A stretch of 64,000 nucleotides of DNA, taken from contig OY987266.1 of assembly GCA_963920665.1 (NCBI GenBank), positions 27,082,248 through 27,146,247 of the forward strand. The letters are read 5' to 3'. Origin of the DNA: Straminergon stramineum (Eukaryota; Streptophyta; Bryopsida; Hypnales; Calliergonaceae). Made by a program: the position numbers and the translations under genes. Below the pieces are notes generated by a model, which searched no databases, was not told where the DNA came from, and worked only from the letters and a program-made list of their open reading frames with translations. This document shows positions 1 to 12,512 of the stretch, in pieces (position 1 is the first letter of the stretch; the number at the start of each line of letters is the position of its first letter).

Positions 1-1255
1 GCACGTTGGGGTTTGTTCAGGTGTTGGGAAGTAGGAAGTTGAGAAGTTGGGAACGCCACGGCCCACGCAGCCACGTCCTTTCTGAGACTTTTCGTTGCTC
101 ATGATTCTGAGTCGAGAATCCTTACTACAAGAAGAGATTGACTCACCTCACTGAGAGCTTCGACCTCGCCTCAACTGCGGTAATTTGAGATCATGTGTTG
201 AACGTGATTAATTCATATCGATGCTTCCTTGAAACGAAGTTGCAAGTCTATGATCGGTGCAAGTCTGAGATCTCTTGGAAGTCGAGATTTTATTTTCAGT
301 GTTGCAAGCGAGATCTGTGAGTGTTGCAAGTCAAGATCTATTGCAAGTCTGAGATCTCTGAGTGTTGCAAGTCGAGATTTGTGCATGTAGATTGAGATCT
401 GCTGCAGGTTTAGATCTGTGACTGTTGCAAGTCGAGATTTGTCTAGTGTTTTGGCCAATGCTTTGGTTACACTAGAGCGAACTCCGTCGTTTCTCATTGA
501 GGAGATCCCGAGCTGTGTCGCTTCTCACTGAAAATGATCTATTGTTAGTATCCAAGTCGGTCCCACGATTTGTCCCCTGTGACTTTTTTCACTCACCCCT
601 CGTTTTGTCGCTATTTCAAGGAATGAAAAGCGACGGGTTTCGCAGTAGTGTTATAACATTGCTGCAGCAAGGAATGCATCTGCTGCCGTTCAATGTGTGC
701 CGCAAATGCGAACGATGAAGAAAACGAGCACTCCAATCCTAGCGCATCCTCTTTCTCTTTGCAGAATAGCGTCTATTCAATGTAGCCAGAGCATCGTTCA
801 CTTGATCTTACGAAGTTGACTCGGCCGGCGGTTGTTGACATTGTCACACATCGTAGCGCACAAGTTTCAAAAAATTGGTACCTTAGTACGTATGACCCTC
901 CAGCCATATCCACCCAGGGCTGAAACTATACTCTGATAAGCAAAAGAAAATTAGGAAATGTGCAAACGATCACTGGTAAAACATATCGATCAAGCTTCAT
1001 CTTTACTTCATTGAGTAGAGTCGTCTGGTGCAACTAGAGATGGATTAATACTGAAGAATAGCACTCCGATTAGATCACAGGAGGAACTTGGAACAAAAAA
1101 CAACAACTTACCTTACAGTTTTCAAATCTAATAGTTTTTGAAGTGTATCGCACATTTGGCTTCCAAAACGGCAATGAAATCGTCAATTCTTAATAACTTC
1201 TCCAACCAAAATTCGCCAAGAAATAATAAAAAAATATAGATTTCGCTCATTACTT
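1..1255. other. Intergenic DNA, no gene recognised
   Basis: Moderately AT-rich sequence without a recognisable protein. Short open frames at about 213-497 (minus) and 497-718 (plus) have low-complexity or featureless translations; the first merely reads through a degenerate minisatellite. No RNA gene was seen. Confidence 0.5.
225..445. repeat. Degenerate ~22-bp minisatellite
   Basis: Variants of the motif TTGCAAGTCGAGATCT, linked by short GTGAGTG- or GTGACTG-like spacers, recur about ten times between 238 and 442. Units vary in length and sequence, so this is an old, decayed tandem array. Its open frame on the minus strand (repeats of SRLATLRDL-like residues) is a by-product of the repeat and not a convincing gene. 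Confidence 0.7.
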
Positions 1256-1339
1256 ATGCCAGTTCGAATCAAATTCGCCCATGTAACGACTGCCCTGCAC
1301 AAAATATCGCGACCTGCACTGCCTGCGGAAATCGAAAAA

Positions 1340-1500
1340 ACAACCCTGATGACGAGCCGTTTGCGGGGTCAGCTCTGGGACTCGGGCAGCCTGGACGAAT
1401 CCTCCGCATGTGCCGCTGTTTCCCCTCCCACGAGACAGACGCGCTGCTGCGGCACAGCCCGCCTGACGCGCCCTAGCGGTTAGCGGTTCAGATCCAGTTG
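1340..1500 (-). repeat. GC-rich dispersed repeat, copy 1 (SINE-like?)
   Basis: This GC-rich island in AT-rich DNA is similar, in reverse complement, to 10615-10760. Shared blocks in the same order are GGATCTGAACC, a GGGCGCRTCAGG-like block with GGGCTRTGCCGC, and a CGAGTCCCARAGCTRACCC-like block followed by GGCTCGTCAT. On the plus strand the end at about 1484-1494 reads GGTTCAGATCC, close to a Pol III B box (GGTTCRANNCC), and is followed by a T-rich tail. That would fit a tRNA-derived SINE, but no clear A box was found. A decayed gene fragment is an equal alternative. Confidence 0.45.
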
Positions 1501-2192
1501 TTGTTTTTCATTTTTTGTAAAGTGCCAAAGTGGAGATATTAGATGTCTTAGTGGTGCTCCAAATTTCAACATTCATCCACATATTGGATAGAAAATATCA
1601 CATTAGCACATATCACATATCACATATCACATATCCATAATTTTGTTTTCATCCACAATTTGGTGATTTCATCCAAGATTTTACTATTTATGTTCTATGG
1701 GCTTAATGTGGGACCTATCATTATGGTGCAAATTGATGACGAATCGACATAAAAAACCACTGTTCAAATCCTACTTTTCTAGACGACCTCCTAGTCGCCA
1801 TGCTCGTCAGCTTAGTGCCCTCCATAGTAGACATCGTTGTTTCACTGGACCTGCTATGCATGTGTCGTAAGAGTGATCGAAACATTGCAAAAAATCATTA
1901 GAAGTTGGTCCTGCTAGGCCATAGTAGTGCAAGTATGTTTAGATCAGAATGTGTTTTTTTAAACAAATGAAACGAAATTTCATTGCAAGGGCAAGTACAA
2001 GGCCACCAACCTCAGATTAGATCATGAATCCGCACAACTTTTCTTTTGCTAGTAGATCAAATTTTAGAGATTTGCTTTCACTATTTTTATATGGTACTAG
2101 CTACAGGATCGATCTCTTGTTGCTGGCTACTACAATCTATTTAATAAGAATGAAATTATGAATTTTTTTTTCTAATTTTGATAAGGTCGGAG
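1501..2192. other. AT-rich intergenic DNA
   Basis: No gene recognised. At 1608-1637 there is a short run of ATATCAC repeats (about four copies). Confidence 0.5.
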
Positions 2193-4200
2193 CACTAGAA
2201 GAAAAACATGTCCGCTACAACTAATTGAAATGTGACTAAGTGTCCTATACAACTATCCTATGACTATAGCCCTCTCTATTTGCACCAAATTCTTACATCA
2301 TTGGTTGACGTCATTTTTATACATCAATAGTACAATGTTTAGTTGCAAAGTAGTTGTAGAATGAAGTGAATACATTTTGTTGCATAGCAGTCATAGAATG
2401 TAGTGTAGGATTATGAAAGTTGTAAGAGAGTTCAGATTTAGAATGAATGTGAATTACTCTTCATCTAATATTCATCATAGTTGTTGATGTGGACAAGTCT
2501 ATGCGTTGTGGAATCCACTGTGTCAATCTGTTGTAACAAAAAACGACTAGGAAATGACAAGAAAGCAACTAGGATTGTACAATAAGGCTAGTTGTTTTTT
2601 AGTCAATTCTTAGTTGTTTCCTAGCTGTATCAAAGTTGTTTATTAGTCATTTTTTAGTTGCTTCCAAAGTCATTTCCCGATTGTCTTATATCAATTGTAC
2701 CATATCAATTATGAAGAGTACCATTAGGTTGGACATATAAGACATGTAAATTGTTGTATAGTCATTTAATGAATTTTGTCAATAGAATTCAAAGATTTCT
2801 ACATTTTGTAGACTTCTACATTTTGAGATTTTTACAATTTGTAAATTTCTACAATTTGTAGAAATCTAGAAATATTTCAAATCCAAAATTTTGAAAACCT
2901 ATGACATTGTAGAATTTTTGAAACCAGTGAAATCTATTACCCCCTAACTACCTATACAACTATAAATGGTCGATCTAAAATTTCAGGTCCATTTCTATGT
3001 GGGTAGTCAAATTCTTGTGACTAGTTTAAAAAAAATTCAGGCAGTTTCGAGGGTTAACCATGGTAAACTTTCATTTTTCATTGAGAAAAGTACATACTTA
3101 ATTATTGAGAGGTCTTCAAAGGCATATGTGTACTAAAAATAGAGTATAAAGCTTGCTAATTTTACTTCATTTTCGGGCTTTATGCAAAGCTTGACAATTT
3201 CATTTGATTTGAGATCTAAGAAATTGTACTTATCCATTTGCTTTGAGAATGGTCCAAGTGAAATGTTCAAAGTTTTTATATGATTTTTACCATTGAAAAT
3301 TTCAATATGTAAGTTTTAATTTGAAGCTATTTGCAATTTCTACTTAAAAACAAAAATTGGATTTCAACAATTGCAAGGTGGATTGTGTAATGAGTTTGAT
3401 GTTTTTTCATTTGAAATTAAGTTTTTTGGGAGTGCATTTAAGTGTACTAACACTCTTTGAAGTTGTTTATATTATCTCCAATCTCCCAAAATATTTATAT
3501 GCAAATTTTTGAAACATTGTGGACAAAGACAACTTACTAAAAATGAAAAATGTACATTTCCCTTGGTATAATATCACAACTCCTTGTAAATTTCACACTC
3601 AAACTTAGTCTGCACACTAATAAACAAGCTCTATTAACATCTATATTATTAGATTTGGAAAAAAAATACAATTTGCTTTATTGAGGATAACTACAAGCCA
3701 ATGCTCTTTTTTAATAGTCAAAACACACTTGGAAAGGCTTAGGCACTTAGGGGTTAAATACCAATATTATAATTTCTGAAATTTAAAAAAAAAGCTAGAT
3801 CTAAAATCTACAAATCTGTGAATCATTGAGATTAAAATTTCAAAATCTACAAATCTACAAGTCCTAGACTCATTGCAAATGAGTCGTAGACAAGTCACAA
3901 TGAAGTCACAAATGAGTCGCAAACAAGTCATACATTAGTCACAAATGAGTTGGCAATAAGTTGCACACTCTTCAATTGAGTGATCGACTTCACGTGGCAA
4001 CAAATACCACATAAGTAACTACGTCAGAAAAGTTCATTGATGAAGTTCCAAGTAGGTTGTTGCAACTTGCAACTACAATCTTACATGCAACTTGTCTATT
4101 GCAATTGAGGACTCCAAATTAGCACCAATCACAAAATGTCCTATGCAACTTAAAACTAGTTGCTTTTTGTAGTTGCAAAAACCCTCGTTTTCTTCTACTG
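2193..4200. mobile_element. Non-autonomous CACTA-type element
   Basis: The left end begins CACTAGAAGAAAAAC. The right end, read as reverse complement, begins CAGTAGAAGAAAACG. The 3 bp on each side are GAG (2190-2192 and 4201-4203). CACTA termini starting CACTA with a purine-rich AAGAAAA stretch and 3-bp target duplications are typical of the superfamily. No transposase frame is present, so it would depend on an element elsewhere. It contains a nested TTAA-type element at 2941-3753. Flanking interior sequence is rich in CAACTA/TAGTTG-like and CAAATGAGTCG-like short repeats (2540-2680, 3870-3965), which may be subterminal motifs. Confidence 0.7.
2941..3753 (-). mobile_element. TTAA-type TIR element E1, nested in the CACTA element
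   Basis: The left terminus is CCCCTAACTACC (2941-2952) and the right terminus GGCACTTAGGGG (3742-3753), an imperfect inverted pair. It is flanked by TTAC (2937-2940) and TTAA (3754-3757). The interior is similar in reverse complement to 35637-35730 and 38840-39455 (element E2). No protein is encoded. It is a MITE-like non-autonomous element related by its ends to the 11.0, 21.6, 37.4 and 50.7 kb elements. Confidence 0.65.
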
Positions 4201-4203
4201 GAG

Positions 4204-7200
4204 GCTCAAATTTCCAAGGGTCATTGTTACAAACCTCCCATGGCCTATAACTTCAAATTACAAAGAACTCTTAAAACAAACAAAATATACTTATTAACTA
4301 GAATGTTTCTACAAAGAGCTCAAACCACCCGACCATAGAGAGAGATCAATATGCAAAAAATAGCCTTCTCACCCCCGACCTCTTTCTTATATACTATAAA
4401 CTATCAGTAAAGACTATTAGTCTTTAAAATAGACTAAGATTTTTTTTTTATCTTTAGATTTCTTTTCTATTTTTAGCTTTCTATTCTTGGTTCTATCTAG
4501 AATCATCCATTAAAATAAAGGTCTTAGTTGTACTTCTCTAGATCGTATCTCATTTAATCATATCTTTATCCAATTTATTTCTTATCCACATCTTGATCTT
4601 CTACTTGGACTTATCTAACTCTAAGTTTCATCACACTTGTCGTCCTCTAGGAATTGTCTAAATCCAATGCAAAAGTTATCCAAGTGGAATTGTCTAACTC
4701 CACTGCATAAATCCATCATTTGATATCTATCTCCAAGCACTCCAATGCCCTTGTCATCCAACTAGAGTTGTCTAACTCCAACATACAAATCCACCATTTG
4801 GAGAAATCTATCTCTAGGCAATTTCTACTTGTCCACTAGTGCATATTTCATCATGGATTAGTTTATCCATCAATGCATTTATCCATCAAAGGCCATGACA
4901 TAAGGCTCATGACACAATCATCAAAATTTATCTCATCTATCAATGCATTCATCCATCAAAGGGTTGTGATAAGGGTTATGACAATCATTTTCAATAGACC
5001 ATGTAAGCAGGTATAAACTACACTAGAGGGTTTTGGATATGGGTCACCCTTTCCACATCCAAGAAAAGGCAACACTAGTGTTTATTTTTTTGACACTAAG
5101 ATCTTCACATTTGCTTCTCTCATGAGCAGAACTTGAAGTAGCCCAATCATTCATTTGTTTAGCTTAAACAAAATTGCAATTAATGAAGTGCTTGAAATTT
5201 AATTTAAAGACTTCTATGAACCATGGGAAGCACCGCTACAATTACTTTTTGGATGCATTTGTTCAATTCAAAGGCATGCTATGAGCAAGACTAGTGCCCT
5301 ATAGCATCCTCCCTTTAAAATTTTGTATTTAATTCAATTTCACTCAATTTTTTTGGAAAAATCAACTACTAGCTACTTTCCCACTTCTTCCTGTGCCATA
5401 AAATTTTCCAAATGGTCGGCCCCATTGATTCCCTAGGAAAGGCGTCTCTTCCCTTGTATGCTCCATTTAAAAGCCTCCTACCTTATCTTACTGCACTTGT
5501 AATCTTTTAGAGCTTCGAGTGGTAACACTTTGATGTCTAACTACAATAATGTCCAAGATTGGCATTGATCTTCTATTCTACGTATTTTTTTGAATGACTT
5601 CCAATTTCTTGTGATTTTATTGAATATTGTTGAATGGTTGAATATGCTTTAAGTACCAAAGATGAAGTTGCATGGAAGTAACTCGTTGTAGTACTGTAAA
5701 TTTTTTAGTTTTCCATCAATTTGATTTTTCAAGTGTAAATTGGGTTGTCAATTCACCTTATTTCCATTAGTAAGTCAATTAGGAATGTAATACTTTCATC
5801 AAAATTGAAATGGATGTATTTACTTGGATTTAAGGAAAGGTGAATTGATAAAAAAATGAAAGAGTCAAATTGAATAGTTGTAGCTCTCTATGAAAAGTCA
5901 CCCTCCTAATTTGGGGACTATAAGTCCAAAGGTCGATTTGATTTTTTCTAGTTCATACCAAGTTGTATGACACACTATACTCTTGCGACTTTGTAAACAA
6001 TTTTCAAGCATTAGAAATTTGTACTCATTCTGGTTTTGTGAGTTAAGTTTGTCTATTTGGTTGAGTGATTCGGCCTATAGTGCTGTAGTGGCAGATTGCA
6101 AAGCTTCGGTCAAAGTCAAAATTGGAGGAATTGGGTAATTGTGTTGAGGTCTAATTGATGTGTAGTTATTTGTGTATGTGTACCTTTGATTATTGTTAAA
6201 TATTTACACAGGTGTATGTTTGGAATTATAGACTAATTGATTGTATAATATAGTTATGTATGTGTGTGAGTTGGGATAGTCGAGTGGCTGCAAACTTGTT
6301 ATTGTCTATTTGCTTGAAGAATTAAACTAATGTATGTGAGATTATGTGTGAGATTATTGTCCAATTGATTGAGAGAGAGATCACGATATAGTATTGTGTC
6401 TACGAGTGGTTGGGCAAGTCGGCATTGCATTGCAGACATAAATCTAAGTCATTGTCTAATTGAATGAGGTCATTACAAGTATGTGCAATGTTGTTTTGTA
6501 TGTGAGGAATTTTTGATCAAGTTGATTGGGAGTTCTCTGGACTTGATGGGAGAATTGATAGTAGAATCAAATAAAGAGATTTATGCATGGTGGAATTAAG
6601 TTTAGTCAACTATCCTAGTATGTCTGAGTAAGGCTAGATTATTCCTTTGCTTGAAAATTGTGAGTCCCATTGGCTGGAATGATGCTGGTCAAATTGATAA
6701 ACTAGAAGCAAGATCCTATTGTGTTGCTAAGGCGGTAACCAGAGCAAATTAGTAGTAATGGAACTAATCTAGCCTTGTGTAAAAAGGGATCCAGGTCAAG
6801 TCAATTTGATGATGTATAAAGTTGGATATCAATTGTGAGTAGTTGTGAATGGAAGAGTGAATTTTAGTAGCATGTTTACTAGGTGGATTAATGTGTGAAG
6901 GTAATTTGCCTGGACCTTATAACTGTGTTAAGATGTGTAAAAGTCCAATTGACTATACTTATGTAAGTCTTAGTGTGTGAGGACTACATGGTAAGACCTC
7001 ACTTGTAATCCATAGTGATTTAGTATGTAAGATGTCTACTAGCTCATTGTAGTGTGAGAATGTTTAATTGACAATATTGATGTGTATGTGGATAAAAATA
7101 ATAAATTGCAATGTATGCTTAGCTAACTTGGAATTGTGATTTTGAGACCAAATGGTAAAACTAGTGTATGTGTGTAGTCCATCAAATTGAAATGAAATAA

Positions 7201-9324
7201 TGAGTAATCCATTGGATAGTTGTAAAATCCAATTGGTTGTACCAATTGTGTAAATTTGCAGAGTGTAAGTTCAACTAACCAATTAAGCCTAATTGACATA
7301 GTATTAGCTAAGTTCTATTGATCAGTCCCTAATAGACATGGTCATGTTGCAATGGAAATAGCTTGTAAAGCAAATTGACTTATTCAATCTTGGATTAAAC
7401 TAAGTTACATATTATTGTTGAAATTTGGTATGAACTAGAAAAAACTAGAACTTGGTATGAACTAGAAAAAATTGCAATTAAATTAATACGGTTTAGATGG
7501 ATTAGAGAAAGAAAAGAGGATTAAATTTATTTGAAAATTAAATGTCATTTTATAAATATCTATACAATATTAATATTAAGTGATTAGAGCATGCATAAAG
7601 ACAAATTGACAAATTGACTTGAAATTTGACATAAGCCATACACTAGACAAGATTGTGATGTCATCCATTGAGTTTGTAATATAGCATTGGGAATTTGGAC
7701 TGTGAAAAATTGACATTGAAGTATTTCCTTGGATTATTTCTTGAACCAAACCCAAAACCACGTAAGATAAGTATCGAAAATACGAAAATGAGTGACCTTA
7801 GTCATGCAAACATTAGACTTATTGACCTTTCCTTGGGAATTGACATCCTATACTATATTTCCTTGGGCTTTGTTGAGTAGGCAAAATTTACATTACACTC
7901 GTGAATTCTCTTCCTAGCTCACAATTAAATAGAATGTGAGCATGATTCAAAACTTAGAAGCATTGAGTAGGAATTACTAGAGTAAGTGCTTCTTGTTCTT
8001 CTCTTTTGGAAAGAGTAAGCTAATTCATTGCTTGAATGCTTCAAATTTACATAGATTTCAACAAGTAGAAAAGTCAAGGAAATTCCAGTGAAGAAGTTTG
8101 ACGAAACCAATAAATGGTACAAAGCTTTTGTCCTTCGAGTAAAGCCCCTCTCCTTGAGACTAGTAAATTATAAGATAATGTGCTAAGAACATGCATGACC
8201 ATCAAGCTCTCTTCAAACTTGTCACAGGATGCTAATACGAAGGCAAAGAGAAAAATCACAATTCATTTGCCAAATTTTTTAAATAGGTAGAGTTTCTCGA
8301 AATTGACAATTTTTTTGACTGCACCATGAATTTAAGTTACACCTACTTTAGAGTTCTTTTTGCTCTTCAACATAAATTTGACAATCTAAATCCATGGAGA
8401 TAGCATGTAAATGACACTAAATTCATGGACTCTTCTATTGGATAGCATAAGTAAAGTAAGAATTTTACTAGTGTTGATTATAATTATAATTATCTGAATT
8501 AGACCTTACATTTTCTTGTTGAGAAAATGTACTGTAAATTTTAGGCAAGGATTTTCAGGGGTTGCTTGTGCACAAGGGTCACATTGGGGTGTAATGACTT
8601 TGGTCAATAATTCATTCACACTTGCCTTACAACAACTCTTGTACACAAACTGGAGGTTGTAATAGAGACTATAATTTACTATGTGTGAAAATTTTACAAA
8701 TGAGCCATTCATATGTGTTAAGCTTTTAAGGCTCGTGCTTGATTGGGGGGTGGGCAACCCACTTTCATTGCATATGTGAAAAATTAATATTATAACACAT
8801 CAACGATTTAAAACAAAGATTTGACCATACATATGCATTGGGCACATAGTGTATTTTACAAACATGTGTATCTTTCTTATTTATGTCCATCTTTGGCCAA
8901 TAATTGCCTTATTTAGAACAACTTTTTTGTTAGTATTTTGAATCCCATTTCCACAAGCAAGCATAGATTGGGGTGATTCTTGGCCCAATGGATGTGGTTC
9001 ACAAATCCCCACATCTATTCCCTTTGGTCCTTCCATGGATTTTTCTTCAAACTTTGCCAACCATGCAAAAAATGTCCAGATCAACCACAATATGGTTGAC
9101 TAGTCCTTAAAGGGTTAAAAGCTTACCATAGAAGAAGACACTTTCAACAATCACAATCTTTGAAGTTTGAAACCAACAAGCCCCCCAACATTTGAAAGTT
9201 AAAGAAGCAAAAACTATAAGGTACATACTTGGTTTTAAAAAAGCAATGTTAACAATGGTATGTTTGCACACATATTAAAGCAAATTTCAATTTCCCTTAA
9301 ATTTGGATAGGGACAGTGTCAACC
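4204..9324. other. Long AT-rich region without a recognised gene
   Basis: Five kilobases of AT-rich DNA. Small open frames near 7576-8260 and 8506-9090 have no recognisable domain. A ~20-bp motif is duplicated at about 7430-7470 (TTGGTATGAACTAGAAAAAA twice, 7 bp apart). Similarity to other decayed repeats is possible but was not convincing by eye. Confidence 0.45.
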
Positions 9325-10229
9325 TTGTTGGTGTACAATACTCAGCAACTCTCAATCGTCTACCCCATTTTGCCATTCCAAAGAAAATTGTAGAATTTAT
9401 CACATTATTAACATTTTTTTGTCTTGCATAATTAACATTCAATTCCTATACAAATCAGATCAAGCATACCAAATTTGGATTTCGGAAAACCAAAATGGCA
9501 TTTTGGGTGAATTGTTTCATTAAATTTTAATGATTGTACACTGTATTTCATTGAAAAATATTGATGGTGAATTTTAATAATTTGATTGTGGCAATATGTA
9601 GGAAACATCTACATGCATGTCTTTTCTTCAATAAGCATCTCCAAAAAGTTTTAGAATCTCCTTACAACAATTTTAAAATTTGGCATGACAATGTCCAAAA
9701 TTTGAAAAATAGATATTTCTTCATTGTAATGAGATTTTGGCGAAGCAACTATACCTTCATGGTCAAATGTATAGAATTCATGACAGTGTGAAGGTCAAAT
9801 AGAAAAATCTAATTATAATAAAGAAATATCTATTTTTCAAAATTTGGACATTGCCACTTCAATTTTTGAAACCTTTGTGAAGAAATTCTAAAACTTTTTG
9901 GAGATGTTTACTGCAAGAAAGATGTGTGTATGGATGTTTCCTACATATCGACACAATCAAATTAAAAAAATTCATCACTGATGATTCTCAATTAACTTTC
10001 ATATAAAACTATGAATTTTAAATGAAATAATTCACCAAAAATGGAGTTTTACTTTTTTGAAATCCAAATTTGGGTATGCTAGATTGGAATTGCATAAGAA
10101 TTGGATATTGGATATTGAATATGCAAGACAAAAAATGTCAATCATATTATATATTATTCAAAAATGTTTTGAATGGCAAAATGGGGTGGATGATTGAAAC
10201 TTGCCAAGAACTGTACTGTACAACAAATG
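9325..10229. repeat. Long imperfect inverted repeat (arms ~430 bp)
   Basis: The arm at about 9325-9750 is similar to the reverse complement of about 9800-10229. Matching blocks include ACCCCATTTTGCCATTC, GTCTTGCATA, CCAAATTTGGATTTC, TTTGATTGTG and ATATGTAGGAAACATC, CATCTCCAAAAAGTTTTAGA and AAAATAGATATTTCTT, in mirrored order. The loop is only about 50-60 bp. A transcript through it would fold into a long hairpin. It could be a foldback element or an inverted duplication. No protein gene is seen in it; the two short open frames inside are mirrored repeat sequence. Confidence 0.75.
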
Positions 10230-10614
10230 ACATTAAAGCTCAAGGATTGAGTAGATGTGAAAAAATTACCAACTAATATTCGCTAGGACTAAATCCTTTA
10301 TCCCAACAGATGAAGTCGTCAAAATCTACAAAATCCTCACAATGAGGGATCCAAGCACAAATAAAAGCATCTCAAAATTGTGTCATATACTAAGAAATTC
10401 CAAAGTGTACAAAATAATTGTTTTGGAAACTAAACCACTAAGTTGAAGATAAAAAATCACTTTGTTGTCTTCATCTATTCCCACCCTTCTAGTGATTCTT
10501 CCACTGTTTCAATCACTCTCACTTCACACGCATAGTAGCAGGTCCAATGGAACAACAACGACTACTAGGGAAGGCACCAAGCTGAAGAGCACAACGACGA
10601 GGGAGTCGCTGGAA

Positions 10615-10760
10615 AAAGTAGGATCTGAACCACTCGGGCGCATCAGGTGGGCTATGCCGCAACACTTCAATCTAGTGGGTGGGGAATCAGTAGTACATGT
10701 AGAGAATTCATCTAGGTTGCTCGAGTCCCAAAGCTAACCCTGTAATTGGCTCGTCATACT
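10615..10760 (+). repeat. GC-rich dispersed repeat, copy 2
   Basis: This is the counterpart of 1340-1500 in opposite orientation, with shared blocks GGATCTGAACC, GGGCTATGCCGC, TCGAGTCCCAAAGCTAACCC and GGCTCGTCAT. It lies within an open frame of 91 codons starting at 10462, but copy 1 has indels that break the same frame, so conservation of a protein is not supported. Confidence 0.45.
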
Positions 10761-11013
10761 ACTAAGTTATAGTCACAACCGATTTAGAGCTTCGTCGCCT
10801 TTCATGTGCACATGCAACTTCTGTTGTGCCCTACCACGCCCTGCCAAAGTTTACCAATTTTTTAAAAATTATTACCGTGCATCATTTCAGTCTTAAATAA
10901 TTCGCATTTAATTGCGAAATGACAGCCTAATCATGGAAAATAATTATTTGAAATGAAAAAGTCCTTGCAATATGAAAGTAAATAGGAAACCCTAATCCAA
11001 CACTAGAATTTAA

Positions 11014-12189
11014 TCCCTAAAGGATCAAACTACTTTTTTTGGCAACACAACGAATTTGGTCATCTCACTACAAATGAAATTTTCTATTTTTTTCATTGAA
11101 ATTTTCACACAACATGTGAAAAAGGGTTTTCTTTAAGGCCCAATAATTTTCATAGCTTTTGACTAAATGGTTAAAATGTTATTGTATGATATGTAGTTTC
11201 TTTCTCAACTTGGGCACTCCGGGAGGATAAAAAGAAATCACTTTTTTCATAAACAAAAATTTGAAATTGGTTTTTTAGATTTCTATATATATGGAAGCTT
11301 TGAATCATTCCATTTTGATTAATGAAATGAAAATTCTGAAGAGTTTTAGTTTGTGGGTAGTTATGGATTTGCTACTCTCAAATAAACTTTGAAGTCTTTT
11401 ATTTATCTCAATTTTCCAATTTTTTGGAAAAAAAATCAGAGAAAGTAGATTGTTTATTACAACATTACAACCATGGAGATTGACATTTTTCAATTCAATA
11501 ACTAAAATTTTAATAATTTAATATTTTGAATCATTTTCTATTTCTTTCTCGAAGGGGTCAGTGTATTAAAAAAAATAAGGGTATAGGTGCAAACAACCAC
11601 TATTTTATAGGGGGGTATTTTATTTCTTAATTTTTTTCACATGCTATCATTATGTAATTTTCTAATGGGACCTATTATTCCATACCCTATAGGACTTTAG
11701 AGATGTCCAATGCCATTTTTGAAACCCTATATTACTCTAAACCCATTTCTAATTTTTAGCTCCGATGTTTTTAAAATATCCTATCATTTGTTCACACATA
11801 TGTTGCAACTCCAACCGCTCACTACCCCCTCTCTTGAGATTTCTTTTGACTTACTATTTTTTACTATATGTTGTAGATTCTGAATGATTAGAATTTTTTT
11901 AGGCATGTAACCAATTGCCTTCTAGAAAGAATCCAAAAAAGCATGAAGAACATGGATATTTTTCCATACAAATGTGCCCCTTGTAAAGTACAACTACCAT
12001 ATTTTTTAAATGGCCTAGAAATAGATTTTTGTCAATTCACATGTTGAAAATTTCTGATTTTATTCCGGACCTTCTAAAACTAGTGTACTACAAGATCCTA
12101 CAATTACATGTGTCCAAAATTTTTATTTATTTCCTAAAATGGCAGTTTTGGAGAGTTTAGGGGAAAACATAGTCAACAAACTTTAGGGG
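11014..12189 (+). mobile_element. TTAA-type TIR element B1
   Basis: Starts TCCCTAAAGG next to TTAA (11010-11013) and ends CTTTAGGGG next to TTGA (12190-12193). The interior matches the elements at 21595-22415 and 50717-51587 along its length (for example TTGTATGATATGTAGTTT, GAATCATTCCATTTTGAT, TACAAGATCCTA, AATGGCAGTTTTGG). Relative to those copies it carries a ~0.3 kb insertion at about 11547-11850; without it the length is ~0.88 kb, like its relatives. No transposase is encoded. Confidence 0.75.
11547..11850 (+). mobile_element. MITE-like insert C1 inside B1
   Basis: Sequence absent from the other B-family copies interrupts B1 here. Its ends are G-rich/C-rich and inverted: GGGGTCAGTG near 11556 and CACTACCCC near 11820-11833. 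A second copy lies at about 12222-12512 in opposite orientation. The target duplication could not be fixed. Confidence 0.6.
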
Positions 12190-12221
12190 TTGAGAACCCA
12201 TTGATAACACATACAATTCAT

Positions 12222-12512
12222 GCTTGGGGGGGATAGTGAGCGATTGGAGTAGCAACATATGTGTGAACAAATGATAGGTTATTTTAAAAATATAGGGGCT
12301 AAAAATTATAAATGGGTTTAGGGTAATATAGGGTATCGAAAATGGCATTGGATGTCTTTAAAGTAATGTAGGGTATGGAATAATAGGTCCCGTAAGAAAA
12401 TTACATAATGATAGCATGTGAAATTTAAAAAAAAATTCATACCCCCTTATAAAATAGTAGTTGTTTGCACCTATATCCTTATTTTTTTAATACACTACCC
12501 CCCCGAGGACAC
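12222..12512 (-). mobile_element. MITE-like element C2, inverted copy of C1
   Basis: Reverse-complement match to C1 through its length. Shared blocks include GGTGCAAACAACYACTATTTTATA-like, ATGATAGCATGTGAAA, ACCTATTATTCCATACCCTA and TTTGTTCACACATATGTTGC. It lies 30 bp beyond the end of B1. Non-coding. Confidence 0.65.

Noticed and set aside
1460..1500. A tRNA gene at the GC-rich island.
   Set aside because: Only a B-box-like block is present; no cloverleaf or A box could be drawn.
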